Source: Bacteroidota bacterium
GTDB taxonomy: Bacteria > Bacteroidota > Bacteroidia > Chitinophagales > Chitinophagaceae
DNA: 64,000 nucleotides
Reading direction: 5' to 3'
Assembly (NCBI GenBank): GCA_018266615.1
Contig: JAFEAB010000108.1
Coordinates: 1-64,000 of the forward strand
Shown here one piece after another: positions 7,154-16,526 of the stretch; position 1 is the stretch's first letter, and each line of letters begins with the position of its first letter. The notes beneath the pieces were generated by a model. That model was not told the DNA's origin. It saw nothing but the letters and a program-made list of their open reading frames with translations, and did no database searches. A program made the translations under genes and the position numbers.

Positions 7154-9478
7154 ATGCAGAATTACCTCGATGGGTTGAATGAAGCACAACGCACTGCAGT
7201 GCTCCATAAAGATGGTCCAATAATGATTATTGCAGGCGCAGGAAGTGGAAAAACAAAGGTGCTTACAACGCGCATCGCCCACCTGATGTCGAAACACGGC
7301 ATTGACCCCTTTCGTATACTGGCGCTCACTTTTACCAATAAGGCAGCGGCCGAAATGAAAGAGCGGATTGAGAAGACCCTGGGCAACACCGAGGCAAGAA
7401 ACCTTTATATTGGTACATTCCATAGTGTATTTGCCCGGATCCTGCGATCGGAAGCTCCAAAGCTGGGTTATACTTCCAATTTTACCATTTACGATACCGA
7501 CGATTCCAGAAGCGTGGTTAAAACAGTGGTAAAAGAAATGAATCTCGACGAAAAACAATACAAACCCAATGTAGTTTTTAACCGAATTTCATCTGCAAAA
7601 AATGCCCTGGTTGGGCCCGAAGAATACCGAACAGACAGTATGCTTCAACAGGAAGACGCCAGAGCTAACCGTCCCCAAACCGGTGCTATTTACGATGCGT
7701 ATGCCAAACGCTGTTTTAAAAACGGGGCCATGGATTTTGACGACCTGCTTTTTAAAATGTACAGCCTGCTGACCCAATTCCCCGAGGCTTTAAGTAAATA
7801 CCAGCATAAGTTTCAATATATCCTGATTGATGAGTACCAGGATACCAATCCCGCCCAATATGAAATCATCAAACTCCTGGGCGCCATGCACGAAAACGTA
7901 TGCGTGGTAGGCGATGATGCGCAAAGCATCTACAGCTTCCGGGGCGCTACCATCGAAAACATTCTCCAGTTTTCAAAAGATTATGAAGATGTGGTAATGG
8001 TAAAACTGGAGCAGAATTACCGCAGCACGAAAAACATCCTGCACATTGCCAATGAAGTTATTTCAAACAACAAAGGACAAATACAAAAGAAATTATTTAC
8101 GGATAACGACGAAGGGGAGAAAATAAAACTGGTGCGTACTTTTACCGACAACGATGAAGGCAAAATGGTAGCGGATAGCATTCAGGAATTAAAATTGAGG
8201 AACCATTTTTTTAACCCGGATTTTGCCATTCTTTACCGCACCAATGCCCAAAGCCGGAGTTTTGAAGAGGCATTGCGGAAAACGGGAATCACCTACCGTA
8301 TTTATGGCGGCATCAGCTTTTACCAGCGGAAGGAAGTAAAGGATTTTATAGCCTACCTGCGCATCGTAATAAATCCGCAGGATGAAGAAGCATTAAAGCG
8401 AATCATCAATTACCCCGCCAGGGGAATTGGTAAAACCAGCATCGAAAAATTGGTACTGTACGCCAACGAACGCAATACCAGTTTTTGGAATATTCTTACC
8501 AATGCTTCCATGTTTGGCATAAAGAGCGCCACACTCGAAGCCATCGATGGGTTTGTAACAATGATAAAAATGTTCCAAAGCGAACTGCATAAAAAAAATG
8601 CATACGATCTTGCCGTGCTCGTAGGCAAGAGCACCCAAATTGTAAAGGAATTATTCAACGATAAAACGGTGGAAGGACTGGCACGATATGAAAACGTTCA
8701 GGAATTATTGAACTCCATAAAGGAATTTACAGAAACCCCTTCCAATCTGGAAGATGGAGAAGTAGGCGATAAAAGCCTCGCCGCTTATCTTCAGCAAATC
8801 GTTTTACTTACTGATGCCGATGACGACAAGACCAATGCAGATGCTGTAAAACTGATGACAATTCATGCGGCCAAGGGGCTTGAATTTCCTGTCGTATTTG
8901 TTGGCGGACTCGAAGAAACGCTTTTTCCCAATGCCATGGCCGTTCATACAAGAGAAGAGTTAGAAGAAGAGCGAAGACTGTTTTATGTAGCCATCACAAG
9001 GGCCAAGAAGCACCTTTACCTAAGTTATGCCAATGCCCGTTATCGTTTTGGACAATTACAACAAAACGACCCGAGCCGTTTTCTGGAAGAAATACCGGAT
9101 GAATTTGTGGACAAAAGCAATGCGGGGGGAAATGCCCGCAATAATGGGGGCCACACGCAAATGCAGGGAAACGCCTTCCAGCGGATGCACCGTGGTTTCG
9201 GTAACGGATATGCGCAGGAAACCCCGAAATCCAAGCCTGCCTATACAAGCCCTGCCAGACCAAAGGTGGTGGAGCATACACCCAATGCAGATTTTGTTCC
9301 CAGTGATACGCAACACCTTGCAGTAGGACAAAAAGTTGAGCACCAGAAATTTGGGTTTGGGAAAGTTATGAAAATGGAAGGGGCAGCGCACAACCCCATT
9401 GCCACCATCCAATTTGAAGAAAACGGAGAGAAAAAAATAATGCTCAACTATGCCCGGCTACGGATCCTCGAAAATTAA
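7154..9478 (+). CDS. UvrD/PcrA-type superfamily 1 DNA helicase
   Basis: 774 residues from the ATG at 7154. A TTG at 7139 is in frame but overlaps the promoter, so I rejected it. Walker A is AGAGSGKTK near residue 27, Walker B is IDEYQDTNP, and motifs QSIYSFRGA, QNYRST and the late motif VAITRAKKHL are all present. The C-terminal 50 residues after a Gly/Asn/Pro-rich linker look like the Tudor-like fold that ties PcrA/UvrD to RNA polymerase (VGQKVEHQKFGFGKV). It acts in nucleotide excision repair, mismatch repair and removal of transcription-replication conflicts. A dyad covers the promoter, so expression may be controlled. Confidence 0.95.
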   Translation: MQNYLDGLNEAQRTAVLHKDGPIMIIAGAGSGKTKVLTTRIAHLMSKHGIDPFRILALTFTNKAAAEMKERIEKTLGNTEARNLYIGTFHSVFARILRSEAPKLGYTSNFTIYDTDDSRSVVKTVVKEMNLDEKQYKPNVVFNRISSAKNALVGPEEYRTDSMLQQEDARANRPQTGAIYDAYAKRCFKNGAMDFDDLLFKMYSLLTQFPEALSKYQHKFQYILIDEYQDTNPAQYEIIKLLGAMHENVCVVGDDAQSIYSFRGATIENILQFSKDYEDVVMVKLEQNYRSTKNILHIANEVISNNKGQIQKKLFTDNDEGEKIKLVRTFTDNDEGKMVADSIQELKLRNHFFNPDFAILYRTNAQSRSFEEALRKTGITYRIYGGISFYQRKEVKDFIAYLRIVINPQDEEALKRIINYPARGIGKTSIEKLVLYANERNTSFWNILTNASMFGIKSATLEAIDGFVTMIKMFQSELHKKNAYDLAVLVGKSTQIVKELFNDKTVEGLARYENVQELLNSIKEFTETPSNLEDGEVGDKSLAAYLQQIVLLTDADDDKTNADAVKLMTIHAAKGLEFPVVFVGGLEETLFPNAMAVHTREELEEERRLFYVAITRAKKHLYLSYANARYRFGQLQQNDPSRFLEEIPDEFVDKSNAGGNARNNGGHTQMQGNAFQRMHRGFGNGYAQETPKSKPAYTSPARPKVVEHTPNADFVPSDTQHLAVGQKVEHQKFGFGKVMKMEGAAHNPIATIQFEENGEKKIMLNYARLRILEN

Positions 9479-10269
9479 TCGGCAAATTTCTTTGCATAAA
9501 AAACAATCCCCGGCTGATTTCCAAAAATAAACTCCACACCATCTGCCTTAAAAATATCATACTTAATATGTAAGGAGGGGGATTTTATGCGGATGCCCCG
9601 GCCTTCTATATTCAATGTGGCCGAATCGGTGATCCGGGCTCCCCGTAAACGATAGCTGATGCTTCCAACGGCGGTAACAGAGTCTTCTATTTTTCTTAAT
9701 TCGATGCTGTTGATAAGTGCTGTTTGGGCATCGGCCAATCCGGGTGGTGCAACACTTTTGTAAACTACCCACTTCCCTAAAAGGGCCGACGTATTTGCAT
9801 GTAGGGGTATTCCGGGTTCATCTTGAACAACGGAATCTTTTCCTACCAATTCATAATAAAACTTCTGCATTTTCCGGAAAGTTCGCAGGTACTGTTCATC
9901 TTCTAAAATAAGCACGTTTTGAGATAACGATTTCACCCGGTACCCATCGGTTCCAATAATCAGCCAGTCAGATCCGGGCAATTCCGCTTCATACATCATA
10001 CTCATTCGCATACTGCTGGCATCCTTCGAATATACATTGGCGCCGGTAAACCAAAGTTGCAGCGTATCTGAAAATATAATATGCTTACCGCCTGGTCCCT
10101 TCCGTGAAACCTCCTGCCATCTTCCCTGGAAATCGGCGATATGATATAAGGACTTTGGCTCAACCTGGGGCGACCCGTTATTCTTTGGGGTTACCCCTTT
10201 CGGGATAACCCGTTGTGCACCAGCAGTTAAAAATATCAGCAAACCCAATAATATCATGCCAATCCGCAT
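9475..10269 (-). CDS. Exported protein of unknown function
   Basis: 264 residues. A signal peptide (residues 1-18, ending TAGAQ) is followed by a Pro/Asn linker and two similar-sized beta-rich halves (about 45-120 and 155-260). Each half starts with a G-[RK]-W-x-x-[YV] pattern (GRWQEV, GKWVVY), which is reminiscent of lipocalin-like domains. This could be an internal duplication. Its stop overlaps the uvrD stop by 4 bp, tail to tail. No function can be assigned. Confidence 0.75.
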   Translation of the reverse strand: MRIGMILLGLLIFLTAGAQRVIPKGVTPKNNGSPQVEPKSLYHIADFQGRWQEVSRKGPGGKHIIFSDTLQLWFTGANVYSKDASSMRMSMMYEAELPGSDWLIIGTDGYRVKSLSQNVLILEDEQYLRTFRKMQKFYYELVGKDSVVQDEPGIPLHANTSALLGKWVVYKSVAPPGLADAQTALINSIELRKIEDSVTAVGSISYRLRGARITDSATLNIEGRGIRIKSPSLHIKYDIFKADGVEFIFGNQPGIVFYAKKFAD

Positions 10270-10363
10270 AATCTGAATTTTAATAAAATTAGTAAGATAT
10301 CTATTAATGCATCTGGTTACGAAAAACGAAAATACCGCCAGTTACCAACTTTTTAAAACCCGG

Positions 10364-10398
10364 TTTGTTAGTATTTATTGCAATTCGGGTTAATTTTG
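10364..10398 (+). promoter_or_regulatory. Promoter of nfu
   Basis: TTTG at 10364-10367, 23 bases, TAATTTTG at 10391-10398, followed by a 17-base leader to the ATG at 10416. Fits the Bacteroidota consensus at the long end of the spacing range. Confidence 0.6.
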
Positions 10399-10415
10399 CA
10401 ACTTAATTTTTCGAT

Positions 10416-11015
10416 ATGATAAAAACAGGAAATCCGGTTATCAGCATTTATACAGAAATGACCCCCAATCCCGAAACCATGAAGTTTGTGGCAAATAAAC
10501 TTCTATATCCGGGAAAGAGTATTGATTTACCAGATGAAGAAAGTGCAAAAGTTTCGCCCCTGGCTTTGGAGCTGTTCACCTTTCCATTTATTCGTTCGGT
10601 TTTTATTGCCAGCAACTTTGTCACCATTACCAAATCCAATTATACCGAAGAATGGGATGATATTATCCCCACCATCAAACAATTCTTAAAGGAATTCCTT
10701 GAAGAAGGAAAAGTGATTGTAAATGATGAAGAGGTGGCCCGCATGAAGCAGGAAAGTACCAACGTGGTTAGTTCCGATGATGGCGATGTGGTAAAACGGA
10801 TTAAGGAGCTACTCGAAAATTATGTAAAACCCGCAGTTGAAATGGATGGGGGCGCCATTCAGTTCAAAAGCTATGAAGATGGAAAATTAAACCTTACCAT
10901 GCAGGGAAGTTGCAGTGGTTGTCCCTCTTCTATGATTACCTTGAAAGCCGGTATTGAGGGGATGATGAAGCGGATGATACCTGAAGTGAAAGAAGTAGTA
11001 GCAGAAGCGGAGTAA
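10416..11015 (+). CDS. NifU-family Fe-S cluster carrier protein (Nfu)
   Basis: 199 residues with two parts. The N-terminal Nfu domain (residues 8-95) contains MTPNPETMKFVAN. The C-terminal NifU-like domain has the cluster-binding pair C166-x-x-C169 (CSGCPSS). It carries 4Fe-4S clusters from the scaffold to target enzymes. The N-terminal plus C-terminal architecture is the one common in Bacteroidota and mitochondria. It is transcribed alone, with a promoter upstream and a strong terminator at 11038-11059. Confidence 0.93.
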   Translation: MIKTGNPVISIYTEMTPNPETMKFVANKLLYPGKSIDLPDEESAKVSPLALELFTFPFIRSVFIASNFVTITKSNYTEEWDDIIPTIKQFLKEFLEEGKVIVNDEEVARMKQESTNVVSSDDGDVVKRIKELLENYVKPAVEMDGGAIQFKSYEDGKLNLTMQGSCSGCPSSMITLKAGIEGMMKRMIPEVKEVVAEAE

Positions 11016-11037
11016 TTCATTTCCAAATAAATAATTT

Positions 11038-11059
11038 CCCCGGATAATCCGGGGTTTTT
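11038..11059 (+). terminator. Intrinsic terminator after nfu
   Basis: Stem CCCCGGA/TCCGGGG (7 bp), loop TAA, then five T. It separates nfu from the pnuC operon. Confidence 0.88.
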
Positions 11060-11094
11060 CATTTCACTGCCTTTCCTGTTGTATTTTGCAGGTA

Positions 11095-11724
11095 ATGAAC
11101 GTGCAGGAAATATGGAAGGAGTTCTTATCCAATATCCGGGAAACCGGATTTTTAGAATGGCTAAGTACTGTTTCGCAGATTGCCAGTGTTTGGTATGCCC
11201 GCAAAAATAATGTTCTTGTTTATCCAACGGGTATTGTCGGAATTCTGATAGCCGCTTACCTCTACTTATTTGTATCCCACCCTCCACTTTATGCCGATGG
11301 GTTGTTGAATTTCTATTACTTTGCGATGAGTGTATATGGGTGGTATAACTGGGTGTTAAAAAAAGACAGCGGCCAATACGAATTCCCGGTAAGCTGGTGT
11401 AATAAAAAGGAACTTCGTGTGGGCCTGGCTATCTTTTTAGGGTTTGCAATTAGCTTATATTTCATTTTAAAACACGGTACCAACAGTAACACCCCGTTTC
11501 TCGATTCGCTGGTCTCTTCATCTGCCGTTACTGCCATGTGGTGGATGGCTAAACGAAAAATCGAAAATTGGCTGGCCTGGATCTTATCCAATATCGTAGC
11601 CATACCCCTCAATTTTTACAAAGGGTTTATGCTTTTTACATTAATGTATTTTCTATTCCTCATCCTGGCCGGATGGGGCTTCCTCGACTGGAAGAAAATA
11701 ATAAAACAAAATAACAATGGCTGA
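11095..11724 (+). CDS. pnuC: Nicotinamide riboside transporter PnuC
   Basis: 209-residue integral membrane protein with about seven hydrophobic segments. The motifs WLSTVSQIASVWYARKN, YPTGIVG, FYYFAMSVYGWYNW and WILSNIVAIPLNFYKG are typical of PnuC. It takes up nicotinamide riboside by facilitated diffusion. The ATG at 11095 is preferred over an in-frame TTG at 11086, which lies inside a TATTTTG promoter-like box (11082-11088). The stop overlaps the next gene by 8 bases, so translation is probably coupled. With the NadR-type kinase two genes on, it forms an uptake-and-trap route to NMN. Confidence 0.93.
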   Translation: MNVQEIWKEFLSNIRETGFLEWLSTVSQIASVWYARKNNVLVYPTGIVGILIAAYLYLFVSHPPLYADGLLNFYYFAMSVYGWYNWVLKKDSGQYEFPVSWCNKKELRVGLAIFLGFAISLYFILKHGTNSNTPFLDSLVSSSAVTAMWWMAKRKIENWLAWILSNIVAIPLNFYKGFMLFTLMYFLFLILAGWGFLDWKKIIKQNNNG

Positions 11725-12283
11725 TTCGTATTGTAATGCACTGGCGGATATGAGCCCTGCCGATCTCGCATTGCATAAACCTTACCACGATAAACATTAT
11801 GGCTTTCCCATACAAGAGGACAACGAGCTCTTTTGCCGGTTGATCCTGGAAATAAACCAGGCCGGCTTAAGCTGGACAACCATTTTACGGAAACAGGAGA
11901 ATTTTAGAAAAGCGTATTCGGGATTCGATATTAAAAAAGTGGCCAAATACGGAGAAAAAGACCGGCATAGATTAATGAACGATGAAGGTATAATCAGAAA
12001 CCGGTTAAAAATTGATGCCGCTATCACCAACGCAAAAAAAATAGTGGAGTTGCAAAAACATTTTGGCTCTTTCAGGAACTGGCTGGATGCACATCATCCA
12101 TTATCTCGAAAAGAGTGGACCAGTCTGTTTAAAAAAACATTTTACTTTACAGGAGGTGAAATTGTAAATGAATTTTTGGTAAGTACAGGATACCTGCCTG
12201 GCGCCCATACAGTAACCTGCCCCATTTTTCAAAAGGCAAAGAAATTAAGTCCTGCCTGGACAAAAAAAGTAGCCGATGCTTAA
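11717..12283 (+). CDS. tag: DNA-3-methyladenine glycosylase I (Tag family)
   Basis: 188 residues. Tag signatures: YHDKHYGFP near residue 24, ELFCRLILEINQAGLSW at about 36-52, then TILRKQENFRKAYSGFD, and GIIRNRLKIDAAITNA with the family's catalytic and base-stacking residues. A C-terminal HTVTC pairs with the N-terminal Cys/His for the structural zinc. It removes alkylated adenine from DNA. It is wedged between pnuC and the NadR-like kinase gene with 8-base overlaps on both sides, so all three are translated from one mRNA. Confidence 0.92.
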   Translation: MADSYCNALADMSPADLALHKPYHDKHYGFPIQEDNELFCRLILEINQAGLSWTTILRKQENFRKAYSGFDIKKVAKYGEKDRHRLMNDEGIIRNRLKIDAAITNAKKIVELQKHFGSFRNWLDAHHPLSRKEWTSLFKKTFYFTGGEIVNEFLVSTGYLPGAHTVTCPIFQKAKKLSPAWTKKVADA

Positions 12284-12818
12284 AAAAATAGTCATAATTG
12301 GTCCAGAATCAACCGGAAAATCAACCTTATCGGAAATGCTGGCCAAAAAATTTAATACCTATTGGGTTCCCGAATACGCACGGGAATATTTATTGGAGCA
12401 CGGCACCAACTACCGGTTTGAAGATCTGCGAAAAATAAGGGAGGGCCAGTTGGCGCTGGAAGAACAATTATCCCGGCAAGCCCTGGAGGAAGGGAAAAAA
12501 CTTTTATTTATAGATACCGACATGCAGGTAATCCGGGTATGGAGTGAATTTGTTTTTAACCAGTGCGACAGCCGGACTCTTAATGAAATTGTAGCGAGGA
12601 ACTATGATTTATACCTGCTGTGCAACACTGACCTGCCGTGGGTTAAAGACGAATTGCGGGAATATCCCGATGAAACTACCCGAATTAAATTGTTTCATCA
12701 TTATAAAGATGCCATGATAAACCAGGATACTCCCTGGGCAGAAATCAAAGGTGGGTACCAAAACAGATTGCCCTGTGCCGTAAAGGCTATCGAAGACCTT
12801 TTAGGAATTGTTGAATAA
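12276..12818 (+). CDS. NadR-type ribosylnicotinamide kinase (AAA-like P-loop)
   Basis: 180 residues matching the C-terminal kinase domain of NadR, without the HTH and adenylyltransferase parts. The P-loop is GPESTGKST at residues 9-17. WVPEYAREYL is typical of this kinase group, and FIDTDMQV and LLCNTDLPWVKDELRE follow. It phosphorylates nicotinamide riboside to NMN, which drives net uptake through PnuC. The gene for the final adenylylation step is not here. The start overlaps tag by 8 bases. Confidence 0.9.
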   Translation: MLKKIVIIGPESTGKSTLSEMLAKKFNTYWVPEYAREYLLEHGTNYRFEDLRKIREGQLALEEQLSRQALEEGKKLLFIDTDMQVIRVWSEFVFNQCDSRTLNEIVARNYDLYLLCNTDLPWVKDELREYPDETTRIKLFHHYKDAMINQDTPWAEIKGGYQNRLPCAVKAIEDLLGIVE

Positions 12819-12906
12819 CAGGATTCCTATTTAGAATTTCAAAAAGAATAAACTCGCCAAATAAGTGAAATTTTTTTTACTCATTGCTATTCAATAAAAT
12901 GACTTC

Positions 12907-13614
12907 TTAACGAATTAATTCCTGGATTTCGGAGTCGGCGGCAAGGTTATTCATTTGCCGTAAAATCATGGCCGACCTGCGGGCCACATAATTACTAAGC
13001 GGTTTTACAGAAAACTTTTTTGGATTGGGCAGACAGGCCGCAATCATGGCAGCCTGGGCATTTGTCAGGTTTTTGGCATCCTTTCCAAAATAGGCTTTGG
13101 CCGCAGCCTGGATTCCAAAAATTCCTTCGCCCATTTCTGCCACATTCAAATACGTTTCGAGGATTCGTTGTTTGTTCCACAGCTTTTCAATCATAAACGT
13201 GAAATAAACTTCCAGTCCTTTTCTAAAGAAGCCTCCATGTTGCCATAAAAAAACATTTTTTGCCGTTTGCTGGCTTATGGTACTTGCCCCTCTTTGCCGG
13301 GTGGGATGTTTTTCATTAAATACGATCGCTTTTTTAATGGCCTTTACATCAAATCCGTTATGATCGGGAAAAAGCTGGTCTTCGGAGGCAATTACCGCCA
13401 GTTTTGCCGCACTGCCCATTTCATCAAAAGAAATATAATCCCGTTTTAATCCATCGCCCCGCACAACACTCACCGCCTGGGTAATGGTGATGGGAGGGTT
13501 AATCCAACGGGTAAGGATAATGTAAGCCAATTGCAGGATAAACATCCAGATAAAAACTCTGAAAAGTCGCCTTCCCCATTTATTTTTTTTCGGCAATTGC
13601 TCTGTGCTGTCCAT
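12907..13614 (-). CDS. mtgA: Monofunctional biosynthetic peptidoglycan transglycosylase
   Basis: 235 residues. One N-terminal transmembrane segment (about 16-36) is followed by a GT51 domain. The catalytic Glu is in ASEDQLFPDHNGFD, and RGASTISQQTAKNVFLW and the later NVAEMGEGIFGIQAAA segment complete the family pattern. It polymerises lipid II into glycan strands and lacks a transpeptidase domain. Its start codon shares one base with the stop of the upstream gene at 13614. Confidence 0.93.
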   Translation of the reverse strand: MDSTEQLPKKNKWGRRLFRVFIWMFILQLAYIILTRWINPPITITQAVSVVRGDGLKRDYISFDEMGSAAKLAVIASEDQLFPDHNGFDVKAIKKAIVFNEKHPTRQRGASTISQQTAKNVFLWQHGGFFRKGLEVYFTFMIEKLWNKQRILETYLNVAEMGEGIFGIQAAAKAYFGKDAKNLTNAQAAMIAACLPNPKKFSVKPLSNYVARRSAMILRQMNNLAADSEIQELIR

Positions 13615-14168
13615 TAGTGCGATTCCTTCCCTGTTAGGTTAACATATTCGATCCGGTATCCATGCTTTCCAATTACTATTCCTTTTGCGCCAATTCGGGT
13701 AAAGAGGTAACCAAGTGCTCCTAGGCCAATTCCGCCCAGCAACAGTTGAGGGCTAAATTTAGCGCGGTCGACAAGGTAAACTACGCCGCTGGCTACCGTA
13801 AGTACTATGCCTCCTCCAATTAAAGAAGCTCCGCTTGCATTCAGGCTAAATCCCTTTTGCTTTTTTCCCATTCTGGCAATTTGCGTATAGGGGTATGCGT
13901 AACGAAAGCTTCCTACGGTATCGGTAATAAAAAATCCCAATTGTGTGGGGATCCGCTGAACCAGGAATTCCCGAAGGAACAAACTGTCGTTTGTGATTTT
14001 TTCAATCCGGGCATTCCGATAAGCACCCGAATAGGTAACAAATTCAATGTCCGTGCCTGCATAAAACGATTTAAGGGTCTTATTGTGTTTTTTCAGCACG
14101 ATAAAATCCGACGGCTGGCCATTGGCATGAAAAACGATAAGAATAAGGGATAACAGGAGCCAGCGCAT
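13614..14168 (-). CDS. Exported or membrane protein of unknown function
   Basis: 184 residues. A signal peptide (1-17, ending NGQ) is followed by a beta-rich region with TDIEFVTYSGAYRNARIEKITNDSLFL, which looks like a small barrel of the kind seen in many Bacteroidota exported proteins. Two hydrophobic, Gly-rich segments follow (about 110-130 and 140-158). It lies between a LysE exporter gene (10-base gap) and mtgA (1-base overlap), so the three are probably one transcript. No function assigned. Confidence 0.75.
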   Translation of the reverse strand: MRWLLLSLILIVFHANGQPSDFIVLKKHNKTLKSFYAGTDIEFVTYSGAYRNARIEKITNDSLFLREFLVQRIPTQLGFFITDTVGSFRYAYPYTQIARMGKKQKGFSLNASGASLIGGGIVLTVASGVVYLVDRAKFSPQLLLGGIGLGALGYLFTRIGAKGIVIGKHGYRIEYVNLTGKESH

Positions 14169-14177
14169 ATACAGGAT

Positions 14178-14813
14178 TTACAAGTGGCCAACAGGAGTAA
14201 ACAAAGTTCCCGCAATAAGCAGGGCTCCAAAAATAATAAACATGAGCCCGGAGAAGCGGTTAATGATGTTAATATTCTTATCGGTAAGTTTAGCGCGTAA
14301 TCTGCCGGCAAGGTTTATTTTAAAAATATCCGCACTCATATTCATCAAAAGGCAGATGGAAAACAAAACCAGCTTCTCTTCATAGGTGTGGGAAATGGAT
14401 TTGGTGGCAGCAGCAAACCAAAGTGTAATTACTCCCGGATTCAGGGTGTTGATTAAAAACCCGGTAAGGGCAAGTCCTGCATGGGTAACATTACTGATCT
14501 TAATCCCCTTATCTACTTCATCTTTGGGTTTATATTTTCTGAAGAACAGGTAATATACCCCCAGGCCGATCAATAAAATACCCCCTGCAATTCCAATAGG
14601 CTTTTTAAAGTTGAATAATTCCTGAAAAAAACCGCTAAATGCATTTGCTGTAATTACCCAAAGCGCATCACTTAGCCAAACTCCGGCAATAAAATAAAGG
14701 GCGCTGGCAATACCGTAATTAATCCTGATTTTTATGATCGTAAAAATAACAGGGCCTACCGAAAAGATGAGCATCAAGCCCAATAACAGTCCTGTTACAA
14801 TTGCATCAACCAT
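14178..14813 (-). CDS. LysE/RhtB-family exporter
   Basis: 211-residue membrane protein with six predicted helices. The N-terminus (GLLLGLMLIFSVGPVIFTIIK) and the loop FLINTLNPGVITLW match the LysE fold, whose conserved NPGV/NPKA-type loop marks amino acid and metabolite exporters. Substrate cannot be told from sequence. It is the first gene of a likely operon with the unknown exported protein and mtgA, and sits 14 bases after the GH3-type gene. Confidence 0.85.
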   Translation of the reverse strand: MVDAIVTGLLLGLMLIFSVGPVIFTIIKIRINYGIASALYFIAGVWLSDALWVITANAFSGFFQELFNFKKPIGIAGGILLIGLGVYYLFFRKYKPKDEVDKGIKISNVTHAGLALTGFLINTLNPGVITLWFAAATKSISHTYEEKLVLFSICLLMNMSADIFKINLAGRLRAKLTDKNINIINRFSGLMFIIFGALLIAGTLFTPVGHL

Positions 14814-14827
14814 TCCTTATAATTTCT

Positions 14828-16363
14828 TCAGATTTTCTCTTCCTGCAAAAACGTTTGCCAGTCTTTTAGAATTTCACCTTTCAATACCCTGGGAAATTTA
14901 TGCTGTCCCCCCACTTTCCCTTTCATCTCCAGGAATTGAAGGAAGGTCTCTTCCGAAAGCACTTCTACCTCCACAGATTTAAGCGCATGTTTCCTTTCCA
15001 CCTCATAATCATCATTCAACATTTTCAATTTCGCATCAATTACCTGGGCGAGTTGAACAGCATTAACCTTATCGTCGGTGGCAATATACCATTTATGCGA
15101 AAAGAAGTTTCCATGAGGTATCCCGGCTACGGTAAACTCGGGAATAAAAATATTCAACTCTTCAGAAGCCATCTCAATGGCCTTATTCATATTATCTACA
15201 CTGAGGTGTTCCCCTACCAGGCTGAGAAAATGTTTTGTTCGCCCGGTAATGATGATTTCACTTTTTTCACGATCCACCAGCCGTACGGTATCTCCAATGG
15301 CGTACCGCCAGGTTCCCGCATTGGTGCTAATCAGGATGGCATAATCCTTATTTAGATCAATCTCATGTATCATGAGGGCTTCCGGATTATCAATCATATT
15401 CCCTTCGCTATCAAAATTGTGTTCATCAAAGAGCACAAATTCAAAGAAAATATTATTGTTTAGAACCAGTTGCATGGCTCCTCCGCTGTTTTGACGGCTT
15501 TGAAAGGCAAGAAATCCTTCACTGGCCAGATACGTTTCTATATAGGTTATGGGTTTGCCCATAAGTTTGGCAAATCCTTTTTTGTATGGATCCATCGCCA
15601 CCCCTCCATGAACATAAAATGCCAGGTTGGGCCATAGTTCATGGATATTTTTCAACTTATATCTTTCGATGATTTTTTCGATGCACAATTGAAGCCATGC
15701 CGGGACTCCTACAATAAATCCAATATCCCAATTGGGTGCATTTTCAACCACTTCTTCCAGCTTCTTTGCCCAGTCTTTTTCGCGTGCAATTTTTTTTCCG
15801 GGTTTGTATAGGCCCAGACCCTGGAACCACAGCGGTATTTTTTGCTGTTGAATCCCACTAAGGTCGCCGGCGTAATAGGTAGGCCCTTTTTGTAATTCGG
15901 TACTTCCGCCAAGCATTAGCCAGCCCTTACTCACTGCCGATTTTGGAACATTCTCATATTTCACCAGGCTTAACAACTGCCTGACACTGGTGAGGGTATT
16001 ACTCCTTATTAATTCTTTGGTAACCGGAATGTATTTACTCGCTGCTTCACTGGTGCCACTGCTCAGGGCAAAGTATTTAATCACGCCGGGCCAGGATACA
16101 TCGGGAATTCCGTCCAATGCCTTATGCCACCACTCGGCATACATCTTATTATAATTATAGGTGGGCACTGCCTGCTGAAACTTCTTCCCCTTATGCCTGC
16201 TAAGTAAAATCTCATCAAAACGGTATAATTGACCGAATTCTGTAAACCGGGCTTTACGCAACAATTTACCCAACACCTTCAACTGTTGGCGGCGCGGGTC
16301 GCTAATGGGTAAATTAAGCGCCCGGGCTATAGATTTGGGTAACCTGATATCTATAAGGGTCAT
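14828..16363 (-). CDS. GH3 auxin-responsive-promoter family acyl-adenylating enzyme
   Basis: 511 residues from the ATG at 16363 (MTLIDIRLPKSIAR). The frame stays open upstream to 16618, but that stretch overlaps the divergent S46 gene and its promoter, so it is not used. Motifs LSSGTSEAASKYIP (nucleotide-binding loop), IETYLASEGFLAFQ and YAIGDTVRLVD match the GH3 family of the ANL superfamily. Plant members conjugate amino acids to hormones. Bacterial members are common in Bacteroidota, and their acyl substrates are largely unknown. A possible -7 box TATATTTG lies at 16395-16388. Confidence 0.88.
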   Translation of the reverse strand: MTLIDIRLPKSIARALNLPISDPRRQQLKVLGKLLRKARFTEFGQLYRFDEILLSRHKGKKFQQAVPTYNYNKMYAEWWHKALDGIPDVSWPGVIKYFALSSGTSEAASKYIPVTKELIRSNTLTSVRQLLSLVKYENVPKSAVSKGWLMLGGSTELQKGPTYYAGDLSGIQQQKIPLWFQGLGLYKPGKKIAREKDWAKKLEEVVENAPNWDIGFIVGVPAWLQLCIEKIIERYKLKNIHELWPNLAFYVHGGVAMDPYKKGFAKLMGKPITYIETYLASEGFLAFQSRQNSGGAMQLVLNNNIFFEFVLFDEHNFDSEGNMIDNPEALMIHEIDLNKDYAILISTNAGTWRYAIGDTVRLVDREKSEIIITGRTKHFLSLVGEHLSVDNMNKAIEMASEELNIFIPEFTVAGIPHGNFFSHKWYIATDDKVNAVQLAQVIDAKLKMLNDDYEVERKHALKSVEVEVLSEETFLQFLEMKGKVGGQHKFPRVLKGEILKDWQTFLQEEKI

Positions 16364-16500
16364 TAAAAAGACTGTTAGCTCAAAGAACAAATATACTTGT
16401 TTCGGGCTCCGTATTTTACGAATTATATAACAAATACCCGCTTTTACTGCCGGGGATCCCCGATGCTCACAATCAGTATTAGAAATTTGCCAAAATTGGC

Positions 16501-16508
16501 TACGTTTG
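16501..16508 (+). promoter_or_regulatory. -7 promoter element TACGTTTG
   Basis: Matches TAnnTTTG, 18 bases before the ATG at 16527. The -33 element is not clear. Confidence 0.5.
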
Positions 16509-16526
16509 CCGCAAAATCTAACAAAC

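Noticed and set aside
11016..11094. Riboswitch upstream of pnuC
   Set aside because: The short gap holds only the nfu terminator and a promoter-like box; too short for a known NAD or TPP aptamer.
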